This document shows positions 43,651 to 54,630 of a stretch of DNA of 64,000 nucleotides, one piece after another. Every line of letters starts with the position of its first letter. The first letter of the stretch is position 1. The notes under the pieces were generated by a model. That model searched no databases. It had not been told where the DNA came from and was given only the letters and a program-made list of their open reading frames with translations. Source of the stretch: Histoplasma ohiense (lineage: Eukaryota; Ascomycota; Eurotiomycetes; Onygenales; Ajellomycetaceae); assembly GCA_017607445.1 (NCBI GenBank), contig JAEVHH010000001.1, positions 4,402,001 through 4,466,000 on the forward strand, in the 5' to 3' direction. The translations under genes and the position numbers were made by a program.

Positions 43651-46231
43651 ATGCCCATTAGCAGTGGTTTCTTTAATATCGATAACCTCTCGCAAGGCGA
43701 GACTGTTCATCAGGTAGATATCCGCTCTTCTTTATTCTAAGGGGCCAATTGCGATTCGATATGAAACATGCAGCTAACTGACCATCTAGCGATGTCTCAT
43801 CGTCAAGGGCTCCTGTAGAGCGGCCTTCATTACTACTGAGAACCAGAATGTATCGGGATTTCAGGACTTCCCAGCGCAGAGCTATCCGGTTGTCCAAGGC
43901 CGCTTTGCCTTCCTTACCATGCTCTCCGAGGGAACTAATAACCTCATTATTCGACTTGGCAGCCATTACAATAGGACGACATCATTGCCTTCTACTGAAA
44001 CAATTGTTGTTTCCCTCAACTATTACCCACTATTAAACACTCCACCGCTTCATCTTGCCATCATGATTGCCAAGGACTCCCCATTGATTATCGACTGTCC
44101 ACCTGGTAGAAGTGGCGGCCTTCCAAATGGGCATTCGACCCTGGACGCCGTGATTGCCAAGTTTCGCATCGCGGCCTACATGTGGCAAGCCCTCACTGCT
44201 GAAGATATGCGAATTAAGGGCCTAGGTCGTCGTTCGTTCCGGCTCGAGGAGGAGCGGACAGCCAATACCACCAGCCAAACGTTTCTGTATGCTGAGGCCC
44301 AAAAGAAGCTACATGCTACTAACAGCATAGGCCCTACGGCGAAGATCCATCTGGTCGGGACGGATAAAACGGTTATGGAATTGAGAGACCCGAATATTGC
44401 TCAGCAGAATAAACAGGCCTCTGATAAGAATCAGCTTTTTCACATCTTCCTGGCTGCGCTGAAAAACTATGGCCATCCCTTCGACCCGTCCAGTCACCCA
44501 ATCGTTGCAGGCCTGATTCTCGACTCTCATTACTCCGTCGACCAGAATCTTATCCTCGCACACGCGGCACTAGGAGCCCATAACGGCCATGGCATCTCGC
44601 TGGGGATGTTTGGCAGTCATCTTACCTACTCCTGGCCACGGTTTATTGAGGAAGTTCATGAATGTCTGCTCGATACCAGAGCCCCTGGCCCAACTCTTGG
44701 CAATGACAATGGCGAATGTACCACCATGTGGGAGGCTTGCTCGATCGGCCAGGGTGCTTTCCTCCACGAAGTCGGCCATGCCTTTGGTGCACCACATAGC
44801 ACCGGCATCATGGTACGCGGCTACGCTGAGCACTGGCCCAGGAACTTTCTCTCTAGAACGGCATACAGCGTGGCTCACAAGCGGGAAGGTGTTGTCGTCA
44901 TAGAGGGGCAGACGGCGAATAATGCAAGATGGGATCTACGTGATGCGCTCTCGTTCAGATTATTCCCGCACTTTCGGATTCCAGGCGATGAGCTTCTTGA
45001 ACCTGGTGTCCGAGCTGAAACACCCAGTGTTGTCGTATTAGGACAGGGAGATCCAGCAAAGCTGGGCATCCAGATATCCTGTCGAGCCAAGGTCGTGCAG
45101 ATTTCCTTCAACGATAATCTAGAGTCATACCCCACAGTCGTCTCCCCGTGCAATAACACCATTTACCTAATGAAAGACCTCAAATCCCGATTCCCCCGCA
45201 GGGAAAACAGGCCCCTCAAACTTACTGTGCTCGGCATGAATGGCAAGACCCGCACCGTTCACGACGTCTGGCGCCTGTTTGGGCTTGAAGATATTATTAG
45301 AATCCCAGGCTCCAAGGTGGTGTTAACGAAGCAATCTATTTTATGTGCTCAGATGGAAGCCGATGAATATAAGGAGCCCGATGCCTCGACTGTTTGGTCC
45401 TGGGCGACCTTACTAGCTAAACCTAGAGATGGCTTAGGCTACGGACCTAGATCTATGAAACACGTCAAATCTATTGATGTCCGTACAGGTGCTTATTTGG
45501 ATGGCTTGTATATCGATTTCGATGATGGGGAGCGTGTCAACTGTGGACCGCGATTAAGGCGGAATGGAGATAAGCACACCTTTGGCGGACATGCTGCAAA
45601 GAAGGTTGACCTTACCCAGGGTGTGGGTAACTATGGAGATCGCGAAATTGTGAGGATTGAAGTGGCCAGGGCAGATAATGTCATTACAGGCATGCGGATT
45701 TATCTGAAGGATGGGACACAGGGAGGTGAGCTGAGCGGATACGGTTATGTGAAGGAGACCTGTGTGCTTGGTGGGTTTTGTTACACCTTCCTTTTTTTTT
45801 TCCCTGCCTTTTCTTCTTTTGGAAGAGAAAAAAAGATTTACGCAGGGTTTATAAAATTTCTTTTCTCCCGCTCTTTGTGCTAATATTCGTCCTCGTTTCT
45901 TTTGCAAAATTTAAACACAGAGCCACCACACGGCCAACGAATTGTTGGCTTCTACGGACGCAGCTGGTGGGGTCGCATGTGCGATGCGATTTTCGAATTT
46001 GGCATCATCATAGCCCCACTGGATGTCGAGTTGCCAGAAGCTTTGTATGGGATGAAAGAACTTATGAATACCGATGGGAAACGTATTGTGAGTTCGCTCT
46101 TTCTATTGATTTGTTCTCATGGAAAGGAGGTTAAATGGGAGATGGGTGAGTTTTGCTGGCAGACTACAATGGCCCAAGGATGTAGCGAAGAGGGGAAACA
46201 GGAGAGTGAAGAGATGCGACGGAATGATTGA
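43651..46231 (+). CDS. Metzincin-type zinc metallopeptidase with C-terminal jacalin-like domain (YIL108W family)
   Basis: Exons 43651-43713, 43790-45770 and 45921-46231 give 784 residues as modelled. The first exon encodes MPISSGFFNIDNLSQGETVH and the second opens RCLIVKGSC. The catalytic motif HEVGHAFGAPH (H347, E348, H351, H357) fits HExxHxxGxxH, followed by GIMVRGYAEHWPRNF with a Met a few residues on. The second half carries jacalin/lectin-like strands: GPRSMKHVKSIDVRTGAYLD, DREIVRIEVARAD, then across intron 2 PPHGQRIVGFYGRSWWGRM and FGIIIAPLDVELP. Yeast YIL108W is an uncharacterised putative metalloendopeptidase. No signal peptide is visible, so the protein may be intracellular. The 3' end is uncertain: a GTGAGT at 46088 could start another intron, which would change the last 48 residues. 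Confidence 0.85.
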
Positions 46232-46630
46232 AATTGTTTAATGGGAACGGCAAACATTTGGATGTTGATATTCGGTGGTGAATATGATGATAACAGCTTG
46301 TTAGGTGCCTGGGGCTCCAGGTAAACTGGGCCAAACACAACAGGGGAAACGAGAGAGGTTGTTGTCTAAGGCAGTTCATTTCTTGAGGTGGGTATCGAGG
46401 ATACGAAATTTTCAAATCAACTTAGAATCGGCTAATTTTTCGTCAATCAAGGAATTAACAAGACAAATTCTTCCCTTCCCAATCCATACGGCCATTATAT
46501 CACTGCTCCTGATACCTCCACCAGTCTACCTGGAGTTCCCCTTTCGAAGCATACTTGTCATCCAATCCACAGAGATACTTCCCAGAAACTCCCCTTTCAA
46601 CCCCCCTCGAAACCATTCTCCAAACTATCT
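46232..46630. other. Intergenic region between convergent metallopeptidase and Gfd2-like genes
   Basis: 400 bp. It may contain a last exon of the metallopeptidase if a GTGAGT donor at 46088 is used (a TTGTTAG acceptor lies near 46303), but the resulting tail is not recognisable. Confidence 0.35.
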
Positions 46631-49092
46631 TCAATAATTCAACCCTCTCCCTTCTCCTCCATCCACGTCCAAGCCGTCCGCGCCGCTCGCCCCCACCGCA
46701 ACATCCCAACTCGCACACTCGTCCCGCACTCTAGCCTCCAAATCCTTCACGCTCACCTTAACCCTTGTTTCGATCTCCGCCTTCCACTTCCGATCATACG
46801 CATTCACTGCCCTCCTCATCTCTTCATCATAGTCAAACATCCTCTGGCGTGATACTCCGTCAACTTCTGCATCCACACCCGGCCCCACTCGTGGCCTGAG
46901 CCCAGACACAAGCGGCCAATCGTTCGTTGTAGGCATTTTGCTATGGTCCTTATACTCAACAGGGTTATCGAGCAGCAGACGAGACTTAAAAGTGATGCCA
47001 ATCATCGCTTCCATTGTGTAGCGCGCGTCATTGCCACCGTTATGCAGATTCCAGCCTGTAATTCCGAGATCGACTAGGATTTTGCCTAGGGAGGTTGCTT
47101 CTGTTTCGCGTTTTAGGACACGGAAGAGGACAGAGGTGTCGAGGGTATCAATGAAGTTGGGAGTTTCAGCTGGCTCGCTGGCTTCTTTCTTATTGTTACT
47201 TGAAGAGGAGGTAGGTGAGGTGATGGTAGGGGGCTTGGTGAAGGCTTTACATCCTAGTTTCCCGAGGTATCCTAGATCCGTATCAGCGTTATGACCTACG
47301 AATATCAGGTTGCGTGGACGGGTTTTATGTTCTGGGATGGGTTCGGAATCGCCGCAGGGTTCAGTCTCCAAAAATGGTGGCTGAAGAACACTTCCAGGGA
47401 TACCTTCCCCATTTCCATCGGTATCGCTACCTTCCGCGTCAGTTATATCTTTGGGGGGTCGGGGTGTATTGGCAGAGTAGGGAGCCTGAAAGCACCCATC
47501 GACAACGTCCGCAGCTTCTGAGATTGAAATCCATTCACTTTCCCCAAATTCAAAACTGTCAGGACACCCACTAACATACTCCTTGTTGACAACATTTGCA
47601 TATTCCGAAATTCGGAAATGGCGAGAGCGTATCTTCGTGGTCCAATTTCTCCCACATTCTCCAGGGGGAATGCCAACTAGATCAAGAGTATCAAGAGTTG
47701 ATATCCCAATTTCTGTGATTTGGTGGTGAACCTTCTCGTTTGCTTCGACATCGACGGCAACAAAAATTGGCTCACTCGCAAAACGGAATGGAGCTGGTTT
47801 GCTTACATCCAGCGGTAAAAGGATAATACCGCATGCTAATGCATACTCCCGTTCAACGCGCTTCTGTTCCTCCCATGTTAAACCATCGGTAGTAGGGGGT
47901 GCCAGATTGCGCGGGCGTCGAGGACGCATTCCAAGGTAGCACTGGGTCCTCTTCATCGCACGGCACCAGCCCTGTAATTTCTGGATGCGGTCAACCTCCC
48001 TTTTCTTCCTCGTTGCCTTGTTTTTTCTCCGGGTAGCGTCAACTGCGGCCGCAATCTTTGCCTTGAAGGTGGCAAATGAACGGTCAACTTCAGCGGAGCA
48101 ACCTTTGGGAGGTTCATGATAGCCTGTTGGTGCATCTGGTATACTTAATTCCATCTCTTCTTTTTGCTCCTGAGAGGACGATATTCCAAGATACTGTGGT
48201 TGAGGGGTACCGTCGTTCTCGAAAGGGATTAAGAATCCCAGTTCCTGATCTGAAGGAATGACAACTAGTATGTTAAATGCGCTGTTAATATCATCGATAA
48301 GGCCCTGTACTTGGTGTCCCGGAACGAGAATAAGCGGTTTAGTTGAGATAGAGGGCGGCGGATGAATATAATATCTAATGGAATGTTTTGAGTTAGTGAA
48401 AATGAATAATACAAGATAAGGAAAGGTCGACCGTCACAGTGACAGCAAAAAAAAAAGTGATTGCGCGGCAGATGACATATAACTATAACCATCCTGTCTT
48501 CACATGTGCATTTTCACCGTGGTCTGACACTCGGACTAGAAGTGTGGGTTCTTTTGTGGAATGCGTACATATCCCAAGACCTATTCCAGAACTTTCCTTC
48601 GTTGAAAAAGCGTTGTGCAATTTGCTCCCCAGCATTACCTCGAATATATTTGTATGGAAAGCGACTGACGGCGGATATCGGGCAGAATAATCTTCCGCCA
48701 TTGCCACAGAGTGTTGGCCCAAACGAATCGTGGGAAGCCATCGAGGTCGACAAATCCAGACGCGCTCTCCCCTTACTCTTATCGCCATCGTTCTTGTTGC
48801 AAATCTTCTTCTTTCTTTTGTTTTCCCGTGCAACTTCGGAAAACGCAGATAGATACTCATCGAACCCATCTTCTGAGCTGCTGAGCTCCACTGCCACCAC
48901 TTTCTTGGAAGCACTTTCTTGACTGGTTTCTGGGGGATGGGCGTCTGGGGTATTGAAGTTATTCTGTTCCTTCATAGAAAGAGTGCCTATTTCAAGTACA
49001 GATTGAAGATCTGTATTGGTCTTGAGAAGCTCTTCGTCTTTTCCATCGAAGAGTACTTTGAGGCGCGCTTGCATCTCCATCATTGGCATCAT
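46631..49092 (-). CDS. Gfd2/YDR514C-like protein with RNase H-fold DEDDh domain
   Basis: Two exons, 49092-48569 and 48374-46631, give 755 residues. The first exon has an ARLKVLFDGKDEELL segment and then RFPYKYIRGNAGEQIAQRFF and FWNRSW. The second opens YYIHPPPSISTKPLILVPGH. The DEDDh pattern is visible: FVAVDVEANEK (Asp, Glu), FVGHNADTDLGYL (Asp) and WNLHNGGNDARYTMEAM (His, Asp). Supporting family blocks are ITEIGISTLDTLDLVGIPPG and CPDSFEFGESEW. Yeast Gfd2 is a multicopy suppressor linked to Dbp5 and mRNA export; nuclease activity is inferred from the retained residues. Donor choice is uncertain: 48568 or, in the same phase, 48517, which would insert 17 residues. The ATG at 49090-49092 is the first in a run of Met residues and is chosen for lack of a better one. 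Confidence 0.82.
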
Positions 49093-49946
49093 CAAGCTGG
49101 ACGGGTAGTGAACAGAGGCTCCAGGCAAAACTGCTGGGGAAGCAGTTGATAAGAGGGAATAAAGAAGAAAATGACAATAAAGAGAAGATCAGTTAAAACG
49201 ATATATAAACATCTAGAAAAGGACGGTCAGTGGACTGCAATATGTTGTAAATTGTAAATTATATCAATTTACATGACATCAAGGCAGGAGTTTTCACTTC
49301 ATTCCATTACTTGGCCTTGTTGACAAGGCAACAGCAGAACACTGAGACATTATTAACGTATCAGCAGAAATGCTGCCTTACAACGTAAAAATGCGTCTAA
49401 AGTATCAGAAGACACAAGCTATGATATGATCCTATGTCTGTCAAGGAGAGCCTTGTGGAGTCGTTGATTTAAACTTCCTAATCCCCCTCGTTTTAGTTAC
49501 GGACGCAAAGAAAGCAAAACGTACTAGTATCTTAGTGTACTCTCTCCTCTTGCGGCTCTTACACGCCGGTCGATTGGTTCACGTGGCAGTGATGGACAGC
49601 CAAATCACATGACTACGGCATAATATTTTATCCGTTTTTGCCTCCTTGAACGATCCCCAGCCCAATCACAACGACCTCGCGACTGATCGTTGAAGCTCTC
49701 TCCAATCCTCCAGCACTGAATAATCCCCCCTCACAACTTTTCGATTTCCAATACTTTCTCGACGCGATAGGCGCTTCATATGAGCACCTATTGTCAACAG
49801 AGGCCATCTTCCCAATGCGTCATCTGTGACTCTATGATCTCCCCTGTCGCACTGATGGTGACACTCCACTCTCCTATCGCTTTGTCTCCAACGGAGTTTT
49901 GACTGAATTGAAACCCTTCACCTTCTCTCTCGAGCGCCTCATTGGT
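49093..49946. promoter_or_regulatory. Divergent promoter region of the Gfd2-like and ING-PHD genes
   Basis: About 850 bp. ATATATAAAC near 49200-49210 lies just upstream of the Gfd2-like gene. CCAAT-type motifs (GCCAATCAAAT-like) occur near 49598-49605. The stretch 49670-49940 is probably the leader of the ING gene; an in-frame stop near 49829 and no earlier ATG in that frame place the ING start at 49947. Confidence 0.4.
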
Positions 49947-52477
49947 TCTATGATGTCTGACGATTCAGATGAACGCGGTATCATCATGGAGGGCCCCTCC
50001 GATCCGGACGCGCAGGCCACTGTGAGCGATTTTATTGACTATACCGAATACCTCCCGTCGGACCTTGTCCGATCCTTGACCCTGATACGCGGCCTGGACG
50101 AGACCTACCTGGATGCTGCAGACGCAGTACATGAGCTTACGAAGATTTATGGACAATTACCCAACCTACCAGCGGATTCGCGTCCTCAGCCAGTCGTTCT
50201 ACGAAAGCAGATATCAGAACAATTAGGGCGCGCGATGAATGCCCGAGAATCTGCTTATGCAGAAGCATGCCGCCTTTACGATGTAGTTGATCGGTATTTT
50301 GATCGCCTTGGGAGCATCAAATCTAAGTTGAATGCGCTAACGAGTACATGTACTGCGATTTCCCGTGACGTCTCTGCGTCTCCCGGCGCTGAAACATTAC
50401 CAGAAACAACGCAACGACCAAGAAACGGCCGTAAAGCTGGCAAGACACCCTCTGTACCAAGGATAACTTTGCGCATCGATGGAAGCCGGCACCCTGCGGC
50501 ATCCTCGACCGTTGCTGGGAAACGCGGACAAAAAGGAAAGTCACAGGGCGCGGCGACCCGTGGTGGCAATCTTGCCGTGCGAGATCCAGACTCACCTATA
50601 GCCAGCACCGAGCAATCTGAGGAAGGAGTTGAACTCGGTTCATCGCGTGCTGCTGAAGCAGCGAAGCAGCTCGTTCCCTTAAAGAACAAGCGGGAGTCCA
50701 AAAAGCAGAAGCGTGGGATGAGTCGTCGTATCTCTCAGCCGCGACATTCCAGTGGAAATGTGCAGATGAATCGAATCGATACTTCTACAAGTAACGCATT
50801 GGCATTGCTAAAACCTCCGCCGGAAGATGCGAAAATCGGAAGCGAATATTTCCCGTGGCTCCGGTTAACCGAATGGGAAATGACCAAGCTTCGAAAGAAG
50901 ATGAAGAAGAATAATGTTTGGCAACCTAGCGAAATTATGATCCACCGAGAGCTTGCGCTCCGTGGTCGAGGATGGGAAGGCTACAGACTGGCAAAGCTGA
51001 ATGCCGAAACAACTGGTGCGGAGTTTGTAGACTGCGACGACATAGCGAACAATTATATTCCAGGAAAGCTCGTCCTAAAAAGTGAAGTAAGCGCGGATGT
51101 ATCAGGGGTGGAAGAGACTAAACTGAGTAACCGAGGTATGAAACTGAACGAGGCGAAGAAGCTGAAACGCGAAAACCTTGCACGGGAACAGGCGGCTCTC
51201 GCTGCGGTCGAAGCGGAGATGGCGGCGAGACGACTCGGGGACATCGGGTCTACATTTAAAAGCCTGTTTTCCAGCCCTGCAGAACAGAATCTTCACAACG
51301 TTCAATCTGGACTTTTAGGTACATCTTTCAAAGCTAACGGTCCTATAGTAAAGGGTAGGCCAAAGGCGCCAAAGCAAGCCACTAGGAAGAGAAAATTTGA
51401 GGAGGCAGCGGCTTTAGAATCATCGCAAGATGTTGAATCTCCAGCCGCTGTCTCCTTAGTCACAGCCAAACCGTCAAGTAAAAAACGCAAGCTGAGCAAG
51501 TCTGCTTCTACAAGTACCATTCACCCATCTGGAGACGAACCTTTAATGGAAAGTGTAGCTACAGCTAAAGGCCATCGAATTTCCGCTGTTGCTGGCCCAT
51601 CGGCAGCCTCAAAAGTATCACCACGTGCTCCGTCTCCAACTGATCTACGTCGAGCAACAGGGCCTGCGACATCCAAGCCCCTCCCTACTACAACGCCACC
51701 TACCACACGAGCAACGTCCCGACCGCGTTCCGCCACTGGAGCTCCTGTGGAAGCGACCGGTCGTGATCGACTTCGAAGGAAGAGTGCTACCCCAGCAGTG
51801 GCTAAGACCACACCTGGAGCAGATCAACCTACCGGCACGACTGCGGCTGGTCGCCGTAGCAAACGCCCGGCGCCAGGACCCGTAACGTCTGGCCATGATG
51901 GCGGCGCTGCCGTAAGTGTGGGCCGTCGCAAGGCCAAGCCAGCAGTCAAGAAAAAGCGGGATCAGGGCCCTTTAAGGGTGGGTTCCCAGCCTCCCAGGAC
52001 CGAGGATGTACGGGTCGACGAAGACGGAGTACTGGAAGAGATCGACCCGAACGAGCCAAGATATTGTCTGTGCGGAGACGTAAGTTTCGGGACCATGATC
52101 TGCTGCGAGGATAATGATGTGAGTGGCTGTCGCGACTCTCCTCTTTAAAAGTGTACTGTTTCTGCTCTTTACGTTCTTTAAATTCTATATCCGTTTTACA
52201 CTTTTTGAAGCATTTTCTGCTTCCTTCCACCTCGTTGTTATGTATTCTTCCAATATCGCTTCAATCCTCCCATCATATAGTCTGCAACCCGAACACACAC
52301 AACTAACCTGCTTTACTTTATTTTCCTTAGTGTGACAAGGAATGGTTCCATCTCGATTGTGTCGGCCTCACAGAAGTCCCAAGTCGGACGGCGAAATGGT
52401 ATTGCCCAGAATGTCGGAAAAAACTGGGGCGAGCAGTGACGGACGGCATAGTACGAATTGGCGGCGGGCGGCGTTGA
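49947..52477 (+). CDS. ING family PHD-finger protein (Pho23/Yng2-type histone reader)
   Basis: Exons 49947-52118 and 52331-52477 give 772 residues. The N-terminal ING domain is helical with FIDYTEYLPSDLVRSLTLIR, then DETYLDAADAVHELTKIYGQ and a second helix through YDVVDRYFDRLGSIKSKLNA. A long basic, Ser/Pro/Ala-rich linker includes KMKKNNVWQPSEIMIHRELA and bipartite-like basic stretches. The PHD finger is C4HC3: RYCLCGDVSFGTMICCED, then across the 212-nt intron CDKEWFHLDCVGL and WYCPECRKKLG. PHD fingers of this family bind H3K4me3 and recruit NuA4 (Yng2) or Rpd3L (Pho23) complexes; which one applies here cannot be told. It is much longer than the yeast proteins because of the linker. The start could be one codon later at the second Met. 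Confidence 0.9.
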
Positions 52478-53353
52478 TAGAGCATCATGACGTGTTAACC
52501 ACGCCAATACACTCAAACAACGGTTACATGTATCCTAATGAGTAATGATAGGGAATGGAATTGAAACAAATGGAAGGGAGGCAATCCAGGCGCTACTTTT
52601 AGTTTTCATTCACGGCGTCAGGATGAATGAAGAATCTCTGTACCAATTTTTGCGTTTTGTGATAACGTGGGTTTGATTAGTTTAGATTGATGGATTCGTT
52701 AGTCTAGAGCCCCCTCTAGCGTTTTTAACTTTTTTCGTTTGCCTCATCCTCCTTCTCTTTTCTCTCCAACCTTCTTTGTCGTCTAGTTACTTCCGCTCGA
52801 AGATTATATCATTATGACCTAAATTTGCTGGTTTTCTTCCTCAAAACAGCCATTGGAGACACAATGGTTTCCCTTACCAGCTTTAACATTCTGCCACTCG
52901 ATCCTCGATATGGAACTTTGTATCCATGGTTGGATTCAATCCTCCCTTGTGCCCGATACGCCACAACCCAGCGTCGACAAAATTTGTGACGTCAGAATGA
53001 CTACATTGACTTCACAGAAGTATATCTCGACCTTCCCCAAGCTCTACATAAATAACACAAACCCCTTACGAAAGTTCTTATTTCTTTTTTGTTTTTCCCC
53101 CTTTTTCTCCTCCCTATATATCTTCGTCAGCATTCTCATACTCTTCTATACCCAAATTCAAAAAAACGGAACAAATGTATGTACACACATCCCTCTTTCT
53201 CCCCCCCTCTTTGCCCACACTCCCTTTACTTCATCTTCCTCCCCTTCTTCCAGGCAACTATAAGCGAGAAACGCTAATCGCATACGCCAAACGAAAAGAG
53301 TTAACAAACACACGAAAGTACAACCGAAAAATAACCACAAAACATCCAACAAC
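52478..53353. other. Intergenic region and promoter of the metallothionein-like gene
   Basis: 3' flank of the ING gene and promoter/leader of the mini-gene at 53354. CTACATAAAT near 53044 could act as a TATA element. The stretch 53170-53350 may contain a leader intron (GTATGT donor at 53176, TTCCAG acceptor near 53253). No other gene is supported. Confidence 0.4.
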
Positions 53354-53583
53354 ATGGCCTGCGGATGCGGAAATAACTCCTGTCCCTGTGACGGTCCACA
53401 GTCGTGTACTTGTTCATCTGGCGGTGGTAGTAGCTGCGGTTGCACAACATGCAAATGTATGTCCCGAGCTCTCCTGTCAACCATTCTTTCTTTTTAATTT
53501 TGGTTTTTCTTATGAGAATTTTTCCAAGGGATTGTTGACAAGGGAGGAAGGACAACTGCTAACTAAATGTTCGGGTTATAGAA
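53354..53583 (+). CDS. Metallothionein-like Cys-rich mini-protein, 34 residues, two exons
   Basis: ATG at 53354 in good context (AACAACATGG) begins a peptide starting MACGCG and ending CGCTTCK. Cys occupy positions 3, 5, 10, 12, 18, 20, 28, 30 and 33: four C-x-C pairs plus one single, with no aromatic residues, the hallmark of fungal metallothioneins that bind Cu(I), Zn or Cd in the cytosol. At 53457 a perfect GTATGT donor interrupts the codon after Lys34; with the GCTAAC branch (53558) and TATAG acceptor (53577-53581) the intron is 125 nt. Joining T53456 to AA53582-53583 makes TAA, so the stop codon is split. If the intron is retained, the frame reads Cys-Met-Ser and ends after 14 more residues. 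A terminal Lys right after the last Cys cluster resembles other ascomycete metallothioneins. Confidence 0.78.
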
Positions 53584-54630
53584 GGGGAACCAGCAGAGTA
53601 ATTAAATTCGGCAATTTCGTGCACAATATAACGACTAAAAGGTAACCAGGGGGGGGAAAGAGGTTTCTGGAATGACGCACACGTGTCTATCGCGGTAGCA
53701 AGCATGGGGAATTTGCGTGATGAATGTGCAACGATGTTGATTGGGTGGCATTTTGTGCGTCTATACCATTGAAATATCTATATATACGTATATACATAGG
53801 TATTCTGATATCAATCATGTGCACTGTGTTGCTGGCAAATGGACGTATGACATTCCATCATCACCCATGGTAAATCGATATATCGCTAAATATATGTTTG
53901 TATATGTGTGTGGGGTCAATAGTCCCTCAGTATGGCGTCCAAAATAATTTAAATACCCTCATCCATACCTCGCCTCCTTATAAATCAAAAGCTACCCTGA
54001 TCTCCAACATACCAAACTACGCCAAGGATACGTCTCGATGACTTGCAGCCTCACATAGACAGAGGATTTTTTTAAAACAAGGTATAGATGATAGAAGTTA
54101 GAAGGTTGGCCAATTGGATACCTATACACAAATATATATAGATATCGAAATCGCAAAGATGGTGAAAAGGAGCACACAAGTAGGATATATATACAGGTCG
54201 AAATGGATGTGGGGAAAAAATGAAATAGTATTTATATAGGTTGAGACGTATACCTTCTAGCGAGCGATAGGGATGCCAACGGTAAATGGAAAGAAGGAGA
54301 AAAGAAAAGAAGAATCAGCTATTAGATATAGCCAAGAATTCATAATTAATATATCAGACATCAAGTATCTCGAGCAGTTTGTTTGACAGTCTGCGAAATA
54401 ATCCAAAGATTTTAAGTACATACATGACGGAGGAGATAGCGCTAAAAACATTGATTCACCCTTTGTAAAAAAAAAAAAAAATCTCCGGCTGGTTTGGTAT
54501 ATATAAGTAATATCATAGCGCCAAATCAAAATCACATTTAGAGCCATTTCATATAAAACAAATAAGGTATATAATAAATTGGGAAAACACCGTAAATATA
54601 TCCCTATACAAAAAAAGCATTTGCCGGTTA
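53584..54630. other. Intergenic region between metallothionein-like and membrane protein genes
   Basis: About 1 kb, AT-rich, with TATATA-type runs near 53775 and 54130-54200. It is the 3' flank of two convergent genes. No coding signal is seen. Confidence 0.4.

Noticed and set aside
48265..48492. Minus-strand frame reading FIRRPLSQLNRLFSFRDTK
   Set aside because: A shifted reading of the second Gfd2-like exon; the in-frame reading YYIHPPPSISTKPLILVPGH fits the family.
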